A stretch of DNA of 64,000 bases, taken from NCBI GenBank assembly GCA_031316315.1, contig JADBEO010000004.1, forward strand, positions 62,001-126,000, read 5' to 3'. Made by a program: the position numbers and the translations under genes. Below, piece after piece: positions 61,934 to 64,000 of this stretch. The DNA is from Chelatococcus sambhunathii. GTDB taxonomy: Bacteria > Pseudomonadota > Alphaproteobacteria > Rhizobiales > Methylopilaceae. The first letter of the stretch is position 1; each line of letters begins with the position of its first letter. A model generated the notes under the pieces. That model was not told where the DNA came from and ran no database searches. It saw nothing but the letters and a program-made list of their open reading frames with translations.

Positions 61934-63292
61934 TCACGCCTCGACCGAACTCTCCGCCAGCATCTTCTCGAGCCAGTGGATGTCGTATTCGCCGTCCTGG
62001 ATCGACTGGTTGCGCACCAGATGGCGGAACAGCGGAAGCGTCGTGTCGACGCCGTCCACGACGAACTCGTCGAGCGCGCGCCGCAGTCGCATCAGGCATT
62101 CGGTGCGGTTGCGGCCGTGGACGATCAGCTTGCCGATTAGGCTGTCGTAATGCGGCGGGATCCGGTAGCCCTGATAAGCGGCGCTGTCGACGCGCACGCC
62201 GAGGCCGCCCGGCACGTGGTAGTACTCGATCCGGCCCGGCGAGGGGCGGAAGGTCTCGGGATGCTCGGCGTTCACGCGGCACTCGATGGCGTGGCCGCGG
62301 AAGACCACCTCGTCCTGGCTGATGCCGAGACGCGCCCCCCCCGCGATGCGGATCTGCTCGTTCACCAGGTCGATCCCGGTGACCATCTCGGTGACCGGGT
62401 GCTCCACCTGGATGCGCGTGTTCATCTCGATGAAGTAGAACCGCCCGTCCTCGTAGAGGAACTCGATCGTGCCGGCGCCGCGATATTTCAGCTCGCGCAT
62501 CGCGGCGGCGCAGGTCTCGCCGATCTCGACGCGCTCGGACGCGTTCAGCGCAGGGGAGGGGCACTCCTCCCAGACCTTCTGGTGGCGGCGCTGCAGCGAG
62601 CAGTCGCGCTCGCCGAGATGGATCGCGCCGCCTTCGCCGTCGCCCAGCACCTGCACCTCGATGTGGCGCGGCTTCCCGAGATATTTTTCCAGATAGACGG
62701 CGTCGTCGCCAAAGGCGGCCTTGGCCTCGGAGCGCGCGGTCTGCAGCGCCTCGACAAGGTCGTCCTCGGTGCGCGCCACCTTCATGCCGCGTCCGCCGCC
62801 GCCGGCGGCGGCCTTCACCAGCACCGGGAAACCGATGCCCTTGGCGACGCGCATCGCCTCGTCGTCGTCGGTGATCCCGCCGTCCGATCCCGGCACGACG
62901 GGGATGCCGAGGCGCTTGGCCGTCTGCTTGGCGGCGATCTTGTCGCCCATGACGCGGATGTGCTCGGCCTTGGGGCCGATGAAGACGATCTCGTGCTCTT
63001 CGAGGATCTCCGCGAAGCGCGCATTCTCGGAGAGGAAGCCGTAGCCTGGATGGATGGCGTCCGCGCCGGTGATCTCGCAAGCCGCTAGCAGGGCCGGGAT
63101 GTTCAGGTAGCTCTCGCGGGCCGCCGGCGGGCCGATGCACACACTCTCATCGGCCAGGCGCACATGCATCGCGTCGGCGTCGGCCGTCGAATGGACGGCG
63201 ACGGTCGGGATGCCGAGCTCCTTGCAGGCGCGCAGGATGCGGAGCGCGATTTCGCCGCGATTGGCGATCAGGACCTTCTCGAAGCTCGCCAT
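61934..63292 (-). CDS. accC: Acetyl-CoA carboxylase, biotin carboxylase subunit
   Basis: The protein has 452 residues. It carboxylates the biotin of AccB with ATP and bicarbonate, the first half of malonyl-CoA synthesis. ATP-grasp features are present: [36 protein letters not shown] (glycine-rich loop), [44 protein letters not shown] (catalytic Glu, Asn, Arg) and the C-terminal [11 protein letters not shown]. The ATG overlaps the accB stop (TGATG), ensuring matched subunit amounts. Confidence 0.96.
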   Translation of the reverse strand: MASFEKVLIANRGEIALRILRACKELGIPTVAVHSTADADAMHVRLADESVCIGPPAARESYLNIPALLAACEITGADAIHPGYGFLSENARFAEILEEHEIVFIGPKAEHIRVMGDKIAAKQTAKRLGIPVVPGSDGGITDDDEAMRVAKGIGFPVLVKAAAGGGGRGMKVARTEDDLVEALQTARSEAKAAFGDDAVYLEKYLGKPRHIEVQVLGDGEGGAIHLGERDCSLQRRHQKVWEECPSPALNASERVEIGETCAAAMRELKYRGAGTIEFLYEDGRFYFIEMNTRIQVEHPVTEMVTGIDLVNEQIRIAGGARLGISQDEVVFRGHAIECRVNAEHPETFRPSPGRIEYYHVPGGLGVRVDSAAYQGYRIPPHYDSLIGKLIVHGRNRTECLMRLRRALDEFVVDGVDTTLPLFRHLVRNQSIQDGEYDIHWLEKMLAESSVEA

Positions 63293-63753
63293 CAGTCGAT
63301 GATCAACAGCGGCTCGCCGAACTCGACGGGCTGGCCGTCGGCGACCAGGATTTCGCGGACGGTTCCGGCGCGCGGCGCGGGGATCGCGTTCATGGTCTTC
63401 ATGGCTTCGACGATCAGCACCGTTTGGCCCTGGCGCACCGACGCGCCGACCTCGACGAAGGCGCGCGCGCCCGGCTCCGGCGCGAGATAGGCGGTGCCCA
63501 CCATCGGCGACGCGACGACGCCCGGATGGTCGGCCGGATCAGCCGAAGCAGGCGCGGCGGACACGGCCGCAGGCGCGGAGGCGGGCGGGACCGTGACGGC
63601 CGGCGCGGCCGACACCGTCAGCTGGCGCGCGACGCGCACCCGGAAGTCGGCGCGCTCGATCTCGATCTCGGAGAGGCCCTTCTCCTCGAGCAATTCCGAT
63701 AGATCGCGCACCAGCGAAAGGTCGTCGTTGGCTCGGACAGGCGGGTTGCTCAT
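63292..63753 (-). CDS. accB: Acetyl-CoA carboxylase biotin carboxyl carrier protein
   Basis: The protein has 153 residues. The N-terminal helical region ([30 protein letters not shown]) is followed by an Ala/Pro-rich swivel linker (about 48-80) and a C-terminal biotinyl domain. The biotin-acceptor is Lys119 in VEAMKTMN, within the standard EAMKM-type motif. It carries carboxybiotin between AccC and the transferase AccAD. It lies between aroQ and accC, an order common in proteobacteria; accC overlaps its stop. Confidence 0.95.
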   Translation of the reverse strand: MSNPPVRANDDLSLVRDLSELLEEKGLSEIEIERADFRVRVARQLTVSAAPAVTVPPASAPAAVSAAPASADPADHPGVVASPMVGTAYLAPEPGARAFVEVGASVRQGQTVLIVEAMKTMNAIPAPRAGTVREILVADGQPVEFGEPLLIID

Positions 63754-63798
63754 GGAAGGCTCTGGCTTGATGGCTCTGGTTCGGCGCGTCGCATGTCG

Positions 63799-64000
63799 TC
63801 AGACGGAGAGGATTTCCGGCTCTCTCGGCGCGATCCGGCGCGCGAGCGCCTGGAGCGCGAAGTCGTAGCCGTCGATCCCGAGGCCGACGATCACTCCCGC
63901 CGCCGCCGCGGAGACGAAGGAGTGATGCCGATAAGCTTCACGCGCATGGATGTTCGAAAGGTGAACCTCGATGACCGGGACGTCCGCGCCGCGCAGCGCG
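63799..64000 (-). CDS. aroQ: Type II 3-dehydroquinate dehydratase, C-terminal part
   Basis: The window cuts the gene after its last 66 codons. They include [40 protein letters not shown], the C-terminal half of AroQ with the catalytic His in [10 protein letters not shown] and Arg in the same segment. It dehydrates 3-dehydroquinate in the shikimate pathway. It leads the aroQ-accB-accC cluster on the minus strand, 45 bp before accB. Confidence 0.93.
   Translation of the reverse strand, partial: ALRGADVPVIEVHLSNIHAREAYRHHSFVSAAAAGVIVGLGIDGYDFALQALARRIAPREPEILSV

Noticed and set aside
1-64000. CRISPR arrays, prophage, insertion sequences, rRNA and tRNA genes
   Set aside because: No array of direct repeats, transposase, integrase, phage gene or tRNA/rRNA signature was recognised; gaps are short and explained by repeats, promoters or the tmRNA.

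Overview
The window is a high-GC, gene-dense chromosomal segment from an alphaproteobacterium, most likely of the order Hyphomicrobiales (Rhizobiales). The evidence is the circularly permuted two-piece tmRNA with the tag ANDNYAPVAQAA, alphaproteobacterial families (DUF2336, DUF1236, DUF4169, ribbon-helix-helix RHH_4, SspB of the alpha type), an EcfG-like stress promoter, and many palindromic intergenic repeats of the rhizobial kind. No rRNA, tRNA, insertion sequence, prophage or CRISPR array was seen. Most of it is core or stable accessory genome.

Layout. 1-6.9 kb holds signalling genes (DUF2336 protein, Hpt protein, single-domain response regulator, PAS-GGDEF-EAL protein) around NAD kinase and a Tat-exported metallo-beta-lactamase-fold hydrolase. 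6.9-12.8 kb is a minus-strand sulfonate operon, ssuC-ssuB-ssuE-ssuA-ssuD plus a FAD/NAD(P) protein, mostly joined by ATGA/GTGA overlaps. Its ssuA is broken by a one-base frameshift inside a small hairpin. 12.9-22 kb has an AmpG-like permease, an HpxW/YwrD-type gamma-glutamyltransferase, DUF423, aminopeptidase P, prmA and pcrA/uvrD, separated by repeats. 22-25.4 kb carries an orphan tadE-tadE-tadG group and a DUF1236 protein behind a GGAAC-N16-CGTT promoter. 25.5-35.6 kb has a thioesterase, D-lactate dehydrogenase, a giant AsmA protein, the RHH/DUF4169 pair, fumC, sspB, ccdA, a periplasmic thioredoxin and ssrA (tmRNA).

35.6-43.4 kb has a chemoreceptor, an MFS exporter, the overlapping block thyA-GNAT-secreted protein-folA, and hflK-hflC-DUF2065. 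43.7-50.9 kb runs on the plus strand: succinate-semialdehyde dehydrogenase, rpiA, DUF2059, glutathione reductase, a DHA2 exporter and class II DAHP synthase. 50.9-57.8 kb holds a divergent HxlR regulator/QorB-like reductase pair, a cupin, gltX, a small DUF6665-like protein, a flavoprotein, a PhyH dioxygenase and DUF1697. 57.8-64 kb is on the minus strand: two glycosyltransferases, a membrane coiled-coil protein, aat, and the aroQ-accB-accC operon (aroQ cut by the window edge).

Two repeat families occupy many intergenic gaps. One is a mosaic of paired hairpins that typically opens with CGTCAT and closes with ATGACG (six copies). The other is a 126-bp nested inverted repeat (two copies). The points most worth following are the tmRNA gene lying just upstream of trx-ccdA-sspB, the ssuA frameshift, the kinase-less DUF2336/Hpt/response-regulator group and the EcfG-like promoter.
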